This document shows, piece by piece, positions 1-6,929 of a stretch of DNA of 13,389 nt. A program made the translations under genes and the position numbers. The notes under the pieces are model-generated. The model was not told the DNA's origin. It did not search any database and saw only the letters and a list, made by a program, of their open reading frames with translations. Origin of the DNA: Erysipelotrichia bacterium. Its GTDB lineage: Bacteria; Bacillota_I; Bacilli_A; Erysipelotrichales; Erysipelotrichaceae. The stretch covers positions 1 to 13,389 of the forward strand of contig SABF01000022.1 in NCBI GenBank assembly GCA_009929095.1, written 5' to 3'. Within the stretch, counting starts at the first letter, position 1. Every line of letters starts with the position of its first letter.

Positions 1-120
1 CATCTGATCAGTGCAGTGATTTCAGCTACAGGTGAACTGATCATCGATCCCCTGGAAGGAACGCTGAATCACAGAATTAATCCGGAGACCGGACTCAACG
101 AATGGGATCTGAACCGTTGA
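1..120 (+). CDS. C-terminal end of an unidentified protein (partial)
   Basis: An open frame runs from the first base to a TGA at 118-120 and gives the last 39 residues of a protein that begins upstream of the window. The visible part reads like a compact globular C-terminus, with stretches such as ELIIDPLEGTLNHRINPE. I do not recognise the family. The stop codon overlaps the likely start of the following acetyltransferase gene by one base (TGATG), which suggests translational coupling and a shared transcript. The frame is clean and the codon use matches the next gene, so it is probably a real gene end. Confidence 0.6.
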   Translation, partial: HLISAVISATGELIIDPLEGTLNHRINPETGLNEWDLNR

Positions 121-650
121 TGTATCTGATTGCAGATCGACTGATCATTCGGCCGTTTAGGCATGCGGATGTCAAAGATATATTTGCGTACTGCTGCCAG
201 GAGGATGTCGGGCCGCATGCAGGCTGGAAGCCAATCTGTTCAGAACAGGAAACTGCTGCTGCACTGTGCGGCTGGATTGCGGAAGGACACCGGCATGCAC
301 TGGAGCTGAAATCTACAGGCAGGGTCATTGGTCATATCAGCATTAATCCAGATTCTGAAGAAGGACGCAGTGATACACGAGAACTTGGGGCAGCATTGAA
401 TGATGACTTTCATCATCAGGGATATATGTCAGAAGCAATTCAGGCAGTATTGAACCAGCTGTTTGGGAAAGAGAATGAAGTGAAGATCATATGGGCGTGC
501 TGCTTCAAGGATAATGTGGATTCCAGAAAGATGATTGAGCGCAATGGATTTCACTATATGCAGGATGGCTTATTTCATTCCATCAGTCTGAATCAGGACT
601 TTCCGTCGCGAGAATATCGAATAACCAGACAGGAGTGGCTTAATCAATAA
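120..650 (+). CDS. GNAT family N-acetyltransferase (RimJ/RimL-like)
   Basis: The product is 176 residues from the ATG at 120. It has the layout of an Acetyltransf_3 (RimJ/RimL-type) GNAT enzyme, which moves an acetyl group from acetyl-CoA to an amine. The N-terminus has the typical RLIIRPF start of the fold (residues 7-13). Residues 88-105 carry the acetyl-CoA binding motif A, with ELGAALNDDFHHQGYMSEA in place of the usual Q/RxxGxG/A loop. Residues 132-145 (NVDSRKMIERNGF) match motif B. I chose ATG 120 because it begins just before the family's conserved N-terminus and overlaps the upstream stop; an in-frame ATG at 102 would add six residues. The substrate cannot be told; small GNATs of this group modify ribosomal proteins, antibiotics or metabolites. 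Its last codons lie inside a perfect hairpin. Confidence 0.82.
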   Translation: MYLIADRLIIRPFRHADVKDIFAYCCQEDVGPHAGWKPICSEQETAAALCGWIAEGHRHALELKSTGRVIGHISINPDSEEGRSDTRELGAALNDDFHHQGYMSEAIQAVLNQLFGKENEVKIIWACCFKDNVDSRKMIERNGFHYMQDGLFHSISLNQDFPSREYRITRQEWLNQ

Positions 651-664
651 GCCACTCCTGTTCT
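630..664 (+). terminator. Perfect 13-bp hairpin covering the acetyltransferase stop codon
   Basis: CAGGAGTGGCTTA (630-642) is perfectly complementary to TAAGCCACTCCTG (648-660), with a five-base loop. The TAA stop codon is the first three bases of the right arm. Only a weak T-tract (TTCT) follows, so it is a probable but T-poor intrinsic terminator that could also protect the transcript's 3' end. Confidence 0.6.
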
Positions 665-1521
665 CAGCATCGCTGACCAATGATCTAGGCTTTCTGTTCT
701 GCGGCAGTGCTCGGATTTGAATAGGGCTATTATATTTGCTCTTTTAAGAATAAATACCGATTCTATCCGGGTATGCACTGGGATGAACATCCAGAACCGA
801 GGTGTTCCGCAGCATTTGTGTACGAGGTGATTGATATGCTTAATCAAGAATTTATAATGCCCTGTCACCAATTCCACTGCAGTTCTTCCAGTCTTGTACT
901 TATAAGCTTGTATAGGAAAAAGTCACTGAATACGGACATCGAATTACGAGAATCTTTCTCTGAACGCCTGTGAATGTCCTATATGCCGTTTTATAACAGT
1001 CAGAAGAAATGGGACGAGGAACAGGCGTCAGAGATTTGAATGCATGAATCAGGAATGTCAGCACAGATATTCTGCAGCAAAAGGAACATTATTGTATCGC
1101 AGATGTCTCATGCATGAACACAATGAAACTGGCACTGAAGTTTATTGGACAGCTGATATCTGCCATTTCTAAAATTGGGTGATCCTGATGGAATTATAGC
1201 GGTTCAGCTTTTGTCAGATATTGATGCGGGTCATATTCCAAACTTGCAGCTCAGAGAGAGTTCAAGCAGCTTTGGAATAATATCATTTGCTGAATATTCG
1301 TCGATGACAGCCTTTTTCCGGTTTTCTTCAATTCGTTCATTCTGATAATTTCAGCGGCATATCGCTTTCTTTTGCTGTATGTGTTCAGCCGTCTTTCAGC
1401 GGTTATTATTGCGCTGATAACCGTTTTGACTGGGTGAATTTCTATTGATAGGAATCAGAAGTGTTCCTTCTGCTACTAACCGTTCTTTTTCTGAATTGCT
1501 CTATCAATGGTGATCATTCTG
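661..1521. other. Gene-poor stretch with degenerate coding remnants
   Basis: About 860 bases hold no gene I would call intact. There are short open stretches, none with a ribosome site or full-length domain. One, at 930-1172, reads as a transposase-type zinc ribbon and is listed separately. At 1169-1337 and 1302-1436 two further open stretches look protein-like: the first contains GDPDGIIAVQLLSDIDAG and the second is very hydrophobic, like a membrane segment. I cannot name either. A small hairpin (CAGAAG...CTTCTG, 1457-1473) lies within a spaced inverted repeat, ATTGATAG (1445-1452) and CTATCAAT (1501-1508). The pattern fits old mobile-element debris between two live genes. Confidence 0.5.
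930..1172 (+). pseudogene. Remnant of a transposase-type zinc ribbon (IS1595/IS1-like)
   Basis: Read in the frame that includes 963, this stretch encodes a zinc-ribbon pattern: CPIC at 975-986, then RRNGTRNRRQRFEC with Cys at 1041, then Cys at 1056 followed by QHRYSAAKGTLLYRR. The CxxC - RNGxxxxxxQRFxC - C - HRYSAxxGTxLYR order is what the N-terminal zinc-binding domain of IS1595/ISXO2- or IS1-type transposases looks like. The frame ends at a TAA at 1170-1172, with no DDE/DDNK catalytic domain after it. There is no start codon with a ribosome site. I infer a fragment of a dead insertion sequence; a cellular zinc-ribbon protein remnant is possible. Confidence 0.45.
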
Positions 1522-2481
1522 TCAGAGAGCGCCGACAATTCGATGAGGAACATACGGTTCTTCAAGTGACTTGATTTCCTCTTCGCTCAATGTAATTTCA
1601 AGTGCTTTGCAGGCATCATCAAGATAGTTCAGTTTAGTGGCACCGATAATCGGAGCAGCCACTCCCTTTGCATACTGCCACGCGAGAGATATCTGGGTCA
1701 TGGTTGCACCATGCGCTTCTGCAATCTCATTTACTCGTTGAACAATTGGATAATCATCTTTTTCAGTGCTGTCATATTTCATATGCGCGGTTTTATCTGT
1801 TTCTGAACGCAGGGTATTGGTCATCCACTCCATGCGGCTCAATCTGCCGGCAGCCAGCGGACTGTACGGAGTCTGGGATACATTCATCTGGCGGATAATC
1901 GGAATGAGTTCACGCTCATCTTCCCGATACAGCAGATTGTAATGATCCTGCATCGATACAAACGGTGTGAAGCCATGATCTCTTGCACAGATCTGCATGT
2001 TATGGAACTGGTAACCATACATGGCAGATGCGCCAAGGGCTCGGACCTTTCCCTGCTTAACCAATTGATCCAGCGCTTCCATCGTTTCTTCAATCGGGGT
2101 TTCCTTATCAAAGCGATGGATGATATACAGATCAAGATAATCGGTATTCAGACGCTTCAGTGTGCCCTCTATTTCACGATTGATTGCCTCTTTGGAAAGA
2201 TGCCCGTCATTGAAATAGACCTTGCTGGCAAGAACGACGGAATCACGCGGGACACCCCTGAGTGCGTATGCCAGATACTCTTCACTGGTTCCTGCCGAGT
2301 AGCTGTTGGCAGTATCAAAGAAACTGATGCCAAGATCAAGTGCGTGGTGAACAATTGTGCTGGTTTCTTTCGGGTTCAGAGTCCAGGCATGCATCTGCGA
2401 TGCGGGATCGCCGAAGGACATGCAGCCTAGACAGAGACGGGAAATCTCAATGCCGGAATTACCGAGTTCTGTATATTTCAT
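1522..2481 (-). CDS. Aldo/keto reductase, YajO-like
   Basis: The product is 319 residues, close to the usual length of about 320 for the family. It is an NADPH-dependent aldo/keto reductase with a TIM-barrel fold, acting in the cytoplasm on an aldehyde or ketone. The catalytic tetrad is visible: Asp56 (FFDTANSY), Tyr61, Lys87 (VVLASKVYF) and His122 (LYIIHRFD). The segments RLCLGCMSFGDP, HAWTL, FVSMQDHYNLLYREDERE, YSPLAAGRLSR and VAAPIIGATK match the E. coli YajO group, and the ending PYVPHRIVGAL is also like it. YajO has been linked to xylulose and thiamin-precursor metabolism, but the substrate here is not known. A ribosome site (AGGAGGTG) lies ten bases ahead of the ATG on the minus strand. 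It is transcribed alone, facing away from the decayed export locus. Confidence 0.9.
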   Translation of the reverse strand: MKYTELGNSGIEISRLCLGCMSFGDPASQMHAWTLNPKETSTIVHHALDLGISFFDTANSYSAGTSEEYLAYALRGVPRDSVVLASKVYFNDGHLSKEAINREIEGTLKRLNTDYLDLYIIHRFDKETPIEETMEALDQLVKQGKVRALGASAMYGYQFHNMQICARDHGFTPFVSMQDHYNLLYREDERELIPIIRQMNVSQTPYSPLAAGRLSRMEWMTNTLRSETDKTAHMKYDSTEKDDYPIVQRVNEIAEAHGATMTQISLAWQYAKGVAAPIIGATKLNYLDDACKALEITLSEEEIKSLEEPYVPHRIVGAL

Positions 2482-2726
2482 AGACTGATTACACCTCCTG
2501 TCCTTTAATCATACATTTCTGAAGCCTGCTGGTGTCGGGTAATTATTCTACTGATGAGCTTTTGTTTGGGGATCGAATGAATCACTGCGATCCAATAAAG
2601 CAATTCGATACGATATTGCAGGATTTACAAAAGATAAGGGTTCAGCTGCCGAATAATACAATATTGAGGTATTTCATGTATAAATCAGGCTGCCTGAAAG
2701 GATTCTCAGCCTTGGAAGATAACAGT

Positions 2727-2948
2727 ATTTTCAGAAAAGAAAGCCTGGAGAGGGTTTCCTCTCCGGAGCAGCTTAATGACTATATCAAGGTATCCAATTC
2801 GGGCGTCTGGATGATACTTATCGCTATCATTGTGCTTCTGATCGGTGTTTTTGTCTGGAGCTTTTTTAGCCGCCTTGATACTAAACTGACGGCATCTGCT
2901 CAGGTGACCGGAAGAAATGCAGTCTGCTCTGCCATGAATCTCTATTGA
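2727..2948 (+). pseudogene. Truncated HlyD-like secretion protein of an NHLM-type bacteriocin exporter
   Basis: The frame opens at a GTG at 2532 with no ribosome site, but recognisable homology starts at 2727 with IFRKESLERVSSPEQLNDYI. This is the N-terminus of the membrane-fusion (HlyD-like) protein of NHLM bacteriocin systems. A single membrane segment follows (roughly 2808-2867, WMILIAIIVLLIGVFVWSFF), then the start of the extracytoplasmic part (SRLDTKLTASAQVTG). The normal protein runs for several hundred residues, with a long coiled coil and beta-barrel. Here the frame leaves homology near 2925 and stops at 2946-2948. The 60 or so residues before 2727 are unrecognised and may be a remnant of another gene. 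I infer a deletion-truncated pseudogene. Confidence 0.72.
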
Positions 2949-3020
2949 TCGGCGGCTGCCAAATCAGAATCCGGAATGGGCAGATCCTTTTATTACCGTT
3001 CTTTCAGCAATGGCGGTTAT
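2941..3020 (+). pseudogene. Fragment of a first NHLM-type ABC transporter (transmembrane start)
   Basis: In the frame of 2941 this short stretch reads SIDRRLPNQNPEWADPFITV followed by LSAMAVI and a TAG at 3021. It resembles the beginning of the transmembrane domain of the peptidase-containing NHLM ABC transporter, where an FxDxxL...W..P pattern precedes the second helix. Only about 27 residues remain out of some 700. The fragment overlaps the end of the HlyD-like frame and continues, past the TAG, in the same frame into the linker of the second ABC transporter. A large deletion therefore probably joined the two genes. The assignment rests on a short pattern and is tentative. Confidence 0.4.
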
Positions 3021-3023
3021 TTA

Positions 3024-3807
3024 GCTGATTCTGGATGCTGTACCGGAGATCTCTGTTGGCAAACAGGTTATCACAAAGCTGTCCGGCCGAATTGAATGAC
3101 ATTTCCTTTGGCTGCAGCAAGAATATGCCGCTGGTGCTTGAGAACTTTTCACTGAAGATCAATCCTGACCAGTATGTTGCCATTGTCGGAACTATCGGAT
3201 GCGGAAAGTCCACTCTGATGAGAATTATGCTTGGCTTTGAGACTCCTTCAAAAGGGCGGTGTATTATGATGGCAGAGATCTGAAATCGCTGAGGAGAAAG
3301 ATTGGCACGGCAATGCAGGCTGGCAGGCTGTTCCAAGGAGATATCTATTCCAACATTACAATCTCAGCTCCATGGCTGAAGATGAATGAAGCCTGGGAAG
3401 CTGCGGAACTGGCTGGCATTGCCGATGACATTCGTCGCATGTCAATGACTATGAACACGATGATTTCAGAAGGATCCGGGGACATTTCCGGCGGCCAGCG
3501 GCAGAGACTCATGACTGCCAGGGCGATTGCACCAAAGCCAAAGATTCTGATGTTTGATGAGGCAGCCAGTGCTCTGGATAATCTGACTCAGAAAAAAGTG
3601 TCATCCTCTCTGGATGCACTGAAATGAACGCATATTGTAATTGCTCACAGACTCTCCACAATCAAGCAGTGCGATCACATTGTCGTAGTGGATAAGGGAA
3701 AGATAATTGAAGATGGCAGATATGAGGAACTGATTGCAAAAGGAGGTTTCTTTGCCGAACTTATTGCAAGACAGCGTATTGATGATGAGAGCAGTGCTGC
3801 AGTTTAG
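3024..3807 (+). pseudogene. Broken NHLM-type ABC transporter, ATP-binding domain only
   Basis: This is the nucleotide-binding half of an exporter of the second NHLM bacteriocin ABC family, spread over three frames. 3024-3096 gives the linker LILDAVPEISVGKQVITKLS. 3095-3255 gives LNDISFGCSKNMPLVLENFS and Walker A (GTIGCGKST, near 3187-3213). 3256-3807 gives AVYYDGRDL, the Q-loop (GTAMQAGRL), EAWEAAELAGIADDIRRM, the signature SGGQRQRL, Walker B (ILMFDEAASALD) and the switch histidine (VIAHRLST). Two frameshifts (near 3091-3097 and in the G run at 3254-3256) and an in-frame TGA (3625-3627) break it. The transmembrane domain is missing. The LGFE, EAWEAA and ADDIRRM-SMTMNTMISEG stretches are the family fingerprint. 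It cannot make a working transporter, but the conserved motifs suggest fairly recent decay. Confidence 0.85.
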
Positions 3808-3871
3808 GAGATTCAGCAGGCATAAGCAGACAGAAGACTTAATTAATGATAATTTTGTGAACTGAGTTGGA

Positions 3872-4084
3872 ATGTTTTGTTTATCTGCAGATAATCAGCT
3901 GGATGATGTAAGCGGTGGAATAGGCAGAATGGATTTAAATGTGAATTTAAACGGGATAGAGGAAATTAAGAGCAATATGCCAGTCGTTCGTGTTCCTGGT
4001 CTCGAAAAGAATAATCAGAAACTGACGAAAGAGAAAAATGATCGTATTAGAAACGATCTTAGCAAGAGGATAATTAAGGCTTAA
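3872..4084 (+). CDS. Small ORF with a double-glycine leader ending (possible RiPP precursor or remnant)
   Basis: The 70-residue product begins MFCLSADNQLDDVSGGIGR. The LSxxxLDDVSGG pattern is the usual end of leader peptides in NHLM/Nif11-type and other double-glycine peptide precursors, which a C39 peptidase cuts after GG before export. The remaining 54 residues are charged and contain no cysteine; they include NVNLNGIEEIKSNMPVVRVP and a lysine/arginine-rich tail. The leader is very short (16 residues against the usual 40-70), a TGA sits in frame at 3863-3865, and no clear ribosome site is present. It lies 64 bases after the broken ABC gene. I infer either a precursor that has lost its 5' end or a remnant; a coincidental match is less likely given the neighbours. 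Confidence 0.45.
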   Translation: MFCLSADNQLDDVSGGIGRMDLNVNLNGIEEIKSNMPVVRVPGLEKNNQKLTKEKNDRIRNDLSKRIIKA

Positions 4085-4279
4085 CTGACCTGCTTCATGG
4101 TTTTATGACAACTGGTATAAATACTCAGGAAACAGAGTATTCCTCTGATATTTATTCTGCATATGGAATGTTTTTTTAATAACAAGAACAATTGCTGATA
4201 CCTGCAGAGATGCTGAAACTGAACGGACAGCCATATCTTAATTGCAGGTTAAGAATAGATTTCTTGCATATGGTATGAA
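4085..4279. other. Intergenic stretch after the decayed export locus
   Basis: No convincing gene. A 24-codon ATG frame (4105-4179) starts MTTGINTQETEYSSDIYSAY but has no ribosome site. A seven-base-pair hairpin (AATACTC 4120-4126, GAGTATT 4135-4141) is not followed by a T-run, so I do not call it a terminator. Confidence 0.35.
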
Positions 4280-4308
4280 TTGAAGCAGTATGTGAACGCT
4301 TATATAAT
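4280..4308 (+). promoter_or_regulatory. Sigma-A type promoter for the large lipoprotein gene
   Basis: TTGAAG (4280-4285), a 17-base spacer and a perfect TATAAT (4303-4308) form a strong housekeeping promoter. Transcription would begin near 4315, essentially at the ATG at 4316, so the mRNA may be leaderless. Confidence 0.6.
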
Positions 4309-4315
4309 GGTATTT

Positions 4316-5554
4316 ATGACAAATAAAAGAAAATATAGAAAAGATGCATGTCTGTTAGTGGCAAGTGTATTGATGCTGGGCGGATGCTCATCCGGCAGAA
4401 AAACTTCCTCTGCTGTGCCGTCTGTCTCGGCAGATGCGACAGTGACAGCTGTTTCGGGTATTGTGACTGGATATGAGAATTATGCGGCTGCTCTGGGGTC
4501 AGTTAAGGTCGCTGACAGCTACAGTGCCGGAGTGAAGTGCAGTTATGATATGAAGTACTCAGATGGATCTGTTCAGACCTATGATCTGGACGGGGTTCTG
4601 CAGGTACAGAATATCTCTTCGGCTCCTGCTGCGCATATGACTCAGAATATAAATGGAAATGGAATGGAATCCGCCATTGATGGCTTCTATTATGACGGAA
4701 GGCTGTACAACACATACAACAATGTTACTTATTATGAAGACATGGAATTCTCGGATCTGAAGTCGGCAATGCTGGTACCGATAGACGCGGTATCAATCAA
4801 AAGAGAAGAAATTCAGTCGATTACATCTGTGCAGACTGACAATGGCATGAAGTATTCTATTGCCCTGAAACCGGAGGCTGCACAGTCATACTTCAATAAC
4901 CGATATGATTTCAATTCTCTGAAGGGTTATGACAATTTTGCGGTGAATTCCGGAATGATCGCTCAGACGTTTTCTGAAGATGGCTATCTGATGCAGCAGA
5001 CAGCCGACTTTGCGGTTTCTCTGAGTTCTGGGAATGTGACTGTCGATGTGACTTATAGTTCCAGTGTAGGATTTGTTAAATCTGACAGCACTTCAGTGAC
5101 TGTCTCAGATACACAGAAGACAGCTTTTGCCAAATATGTAAACTATCGCGATATTGATACAGATGCCATCAGCCCGAAGGATACTTCCTCAGATGCTGAA
5201 GAGGCAACTGTTACTGCTACCTTCCAGAAACGTCTGGTTAATCGTTTGGACTATACGAAAGAATCTGATAGCAGCTATAAGACATCCTTCAATGATACTG
5301 AATCATATACAATAGATTTTGCGAATGACATCTTCACATATACCAACAGATCTTCCTCCTATACCTATAACTGGAAAGGAGATACCGGAGGATTTGGCAA
5401 TTCCTGCAACTATAACTTTGAAACAGACAGTTCAATGACCGGCTGTGACAGTGATGTGCTGGATATGGTTAAAAACGTCAAGACATTCTTTGAGATGGAA
5501 TTGTATTACTGCGGTCTGTCTCTGGATGATCTGGCAGCGGAGGTAAGGAAATGA
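4316..5554 (+). CDS. Large predicted surface lipoprotein, function unknown
   Basis: From the ATG at 4316 the product is 412 residues. It starts with a basic stretch (TNKRKYRKD), a hydrophobic core (residues 11-23) and a lipobox LGGC with Cys24 as the predicted lipidated residue, so it should be anchored on the outer face of the membrane. The rest is rich in Ser, Thr, Tyr, Asp and Asn and has alternating beta-strand patterns. Stretches such as NGMESAIDGFYYDGRLYNTY resemble LolA/LppX-fold or DUF6612-type lipoproteins, but I cannot assign a family. An acidic Ser/Asp linker (SPKDTSSDAEEA) divides an N-terminal domain of about 280 residues from a C-terminal one of about 110. The frame can be extended to a TTG at 4280, but that codon is the -35 box and would put extra residues ahead of the signal peptide. 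The stop overlaps the next gene by four bases. Confidence 0.8.
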   Translation: MTNKRKYRKDACLLVASVLMLGGCSSGRKTSSAVPSVSADATVTAVSGIVTGYENYAAALGSVKVADSYSAGVKCSYDMKYSDGSVQTYDLDGVLQVQNISSAPAAHMTQNINGNGMESAIDGFYYDGRLYNTYNNVTYYEDMEFSDLKSAMLVPIDAVSIKREEIQSITSVQTDNGMKYSIALKPEAAQSYFNNRYDFNSLKGYDNFAVNSGMIAQTFSEDGYLMQQTADFAVSLSSGNVTVDVTYSSSVGFVKSDSTSVTVSDTQKTAFAKYVNYRDIDTDAISPKDTSSDAEEATVTATFQKRLVNRLDYTKESDSSYKTSFNDTESYTIDFANDIFTYTNRSSSYTYNWKGDTGGFGNSCNYNFETDSSMTGCDSDVLDMVKNVKTFFEMELYYCGLSLDDLAAEVRK

Positions 5555-6276
5555 ACAGTTCAGCGGCATTCTTTGATATTGACGGAACGATTTATCGTGA
5601 AGGACTGATTACCGAAGTATTCAAGAAGATGGTCACACATGAAATTATTGCGCCTGAGCGATGGACAGATGATGTGAAACCAGCATACATGGCATGGGAC
5701 AGAAGAACCGGAGACTATGATGATTATCTTTCCCGCATGGTAGAAATTTTTAAAGAAGCAACCAAGGGGATGTCCAGCGAACATATTGAACTGATTGCGA
5801 GAAAAGTAATTGAACAGAAGGGTGAACGGGTCTATCTGTTTACCAGAAATGAAATCGAACGACATCGCAGAGAAGGCCGAAAGATAATTGCAATTTCCGG
5901 TTCTCCGGATGCACTGGTTCGCTGCATGGCGGAGAAGTATCATTTTGATGACTGGCGCGGAACTGTTTATGAAACAGATGATAAAGGCATTTATACCGGC
6001 GTGATCACTCCGATGTGGGACAGTGTATCTAAAAAGAAGTCGATCATAGAAATGAAGGATCTGTATCATCTGGATCTATCAGAGTGCTATTCCTATGGAG
6101 ATACCAATGGGGATCTGACAATGTTTGAACTCACCGGTCATCCGACAGCAGTCAACCCAACCAAGGAGCTGCTGACTAATATTCGCAGTGATGCAGAACT
6201 GCTGAAGCGTATCCGGGTGATTGTAGAACGCAAAGATGTGATTTATCACATCGATCCCAATACTGTGACTATATGA
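5551..6276 (+). CDS. HAD-IB family hydrolase (SerB-like phosphatase)
   Basis: The product is 241 residues and has all four HAD motifs. Motif I is FFDIDGT, with nucleophile Asp9 and acid/base Asp11. Motif II is ISGSP (Ser116-Ser118). Motif III is a lysine around Lys161-163. Motif IV is GDTNGDLTMF (Asp184, Asp188). Residues 15-110 form the helical C1-type cap of subclass IB, the group that includes phosphoserine phosphatase and various hypothetical phosphatases. The HPTAVNPTKEL stretch near residue 198 is also typical of IB members. It should remove phosphate from a small phosphorylated metabolite in the cytoplasm; the substrate cannot be read from sequence. A GGAGG site lies about eight bases ahead of the ATG, and the start overlaps the lipoprotein stop (ATGA). 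Confidence 0.88.
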   Translation: MNSSAAFFDIDGTIYREGLITEVFKKMVTHEIIAPERWTDDVKPAYMAWDRRTGDYDDYLSRMVEIFKEATKGMSSEHIELIARKVIEQKGERVYLFTRNEIERHRREGRKIIAISGSPDALVRCMAEKYHFDDWRGTVYETDDKGIYTGVITPMWDSVSKKKSIIEMKDLYHLDLSECYSYGDTNGDLTMFELTGHPTAVNPTKELLTNIRSDAELLKRIRVIVERKDVIYHIDPNTVTI

Positions 6277-6866
6277 GTGATGATGAACTGAACAGACTGA
6301 TCAGGCAGGCAAGGGATCATCAAATTCCGGTTATGAAAGAGGAAGGAATAGCCTTTCTCAGACAATTGCTACAGGAACGGGAAGAGATACAGAAGATTCT
6401 GGAAGTTGGTACAGCAGTAGGATGTTCGAGCATGGAGATGGCATCGGTCAGGGAAGATATCATGATTGATACTTTGGAACTGGATCCTGAACGGGCACAG
6501 CAGGCAGTGAAAAATATCCATGACTGCGGATACAGTGATCGCATCTTTGTCCATGTGGGAGAAGCTGCGGAGTATATTACCATGGCTGTATATGATCTGA
6601 TTTTCATTGATGCGGCTAAATCTCAGTACGGACGATACACGGAGCACTTCATGGAGAATTCTCATATTGGCACATTATTTGTCTATGACAATCTGTCGTT
6701 TCATGGCATTGTAGATGATCCGGCATTATCGCATAATCGCAGTACTCTGCAGATGACAAGAAAGATCAGAGAATTCCGTGAGCATCTTCTGAATGATAAA
6801 CGCTTTCATACCATCTTCTATGAGGAGATCGGGGATGGCGTTGCAGCAGCAGAACGCATTATATAA
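6273..6866 (+). CDS. SAM-dependent O-methyltransferase, TrmR/YrrM-like
   Basis: The product is 197 residues of the Methyltransf_3 (catechol O-methyltransferase-like) family. SAM-binding motif I is ILEVGTAVGCSS (residues 42-53), the acidic ribose-contact region is TLELDPERA (67-75), and the metal-binding set is Asp113 (LIFIDAAKSQY), Asp139 and Asn140 (VYDNLSFHG). The QIPVMKEEGIAFL start and ending GDGVAAAERI fit YrrM/TrmR, which in Bacillus methylates 5-hydroxyuridine in tRNA to make 5-methoxyuridine. It is about 20 residues shorter at the N-terminus than Bacillus YrrM. The ATG overlaps the HAD stop (ATGA) and there is no ribosome site of its own, so translation is probably coupled. The tRNA substrate is inferred from family likeness only; small-molecule methylation is possible. 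Confidence 0.78.
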   Translation: MSDDELNRLIRQARDHQIPVMKEEGIAFLRQLLQEREEIQKILEVGTAVGCSSMEMASVREDIMIDTLELDPERAQQAVKNIHDCGYSDRIFVHVGEAAEYITMAVYDLIFIDAAKSQYGRYTEHFMENSHIGTLFVYDNLSFHGIVDDPALSHNRSTLQMTRKIREFREHLLNDKRFHTIFYEEIGDGVAAAERII

Positions 6867-6929
6867 TTTGAGTCAAGTACTATATGTGAATTTGTAGGAT
6901 AATGAAGTAAACACAGGAGGACAGAACTA

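Noticed and set aside
773..973. 66-residue open frame starting at an ATG
   Set aside because: No ribosome site, no recognisable family, and it runs into the zinc-ribbon remnant in a different frame; treated as debris.
1942..2430. 162-residue open frame on the plus strand
   Set aside because: It is antisense to the aldo/keto reductase, whose catalytic tetrad and full length are clear.
3625..3627. TGA in the ABC gene as a recoded sense codon
   Set aside because: TGA is a normal stop elsewhere in the window, and the gene also carries two frameshifts and large deletions, so decay is the simpler reading.
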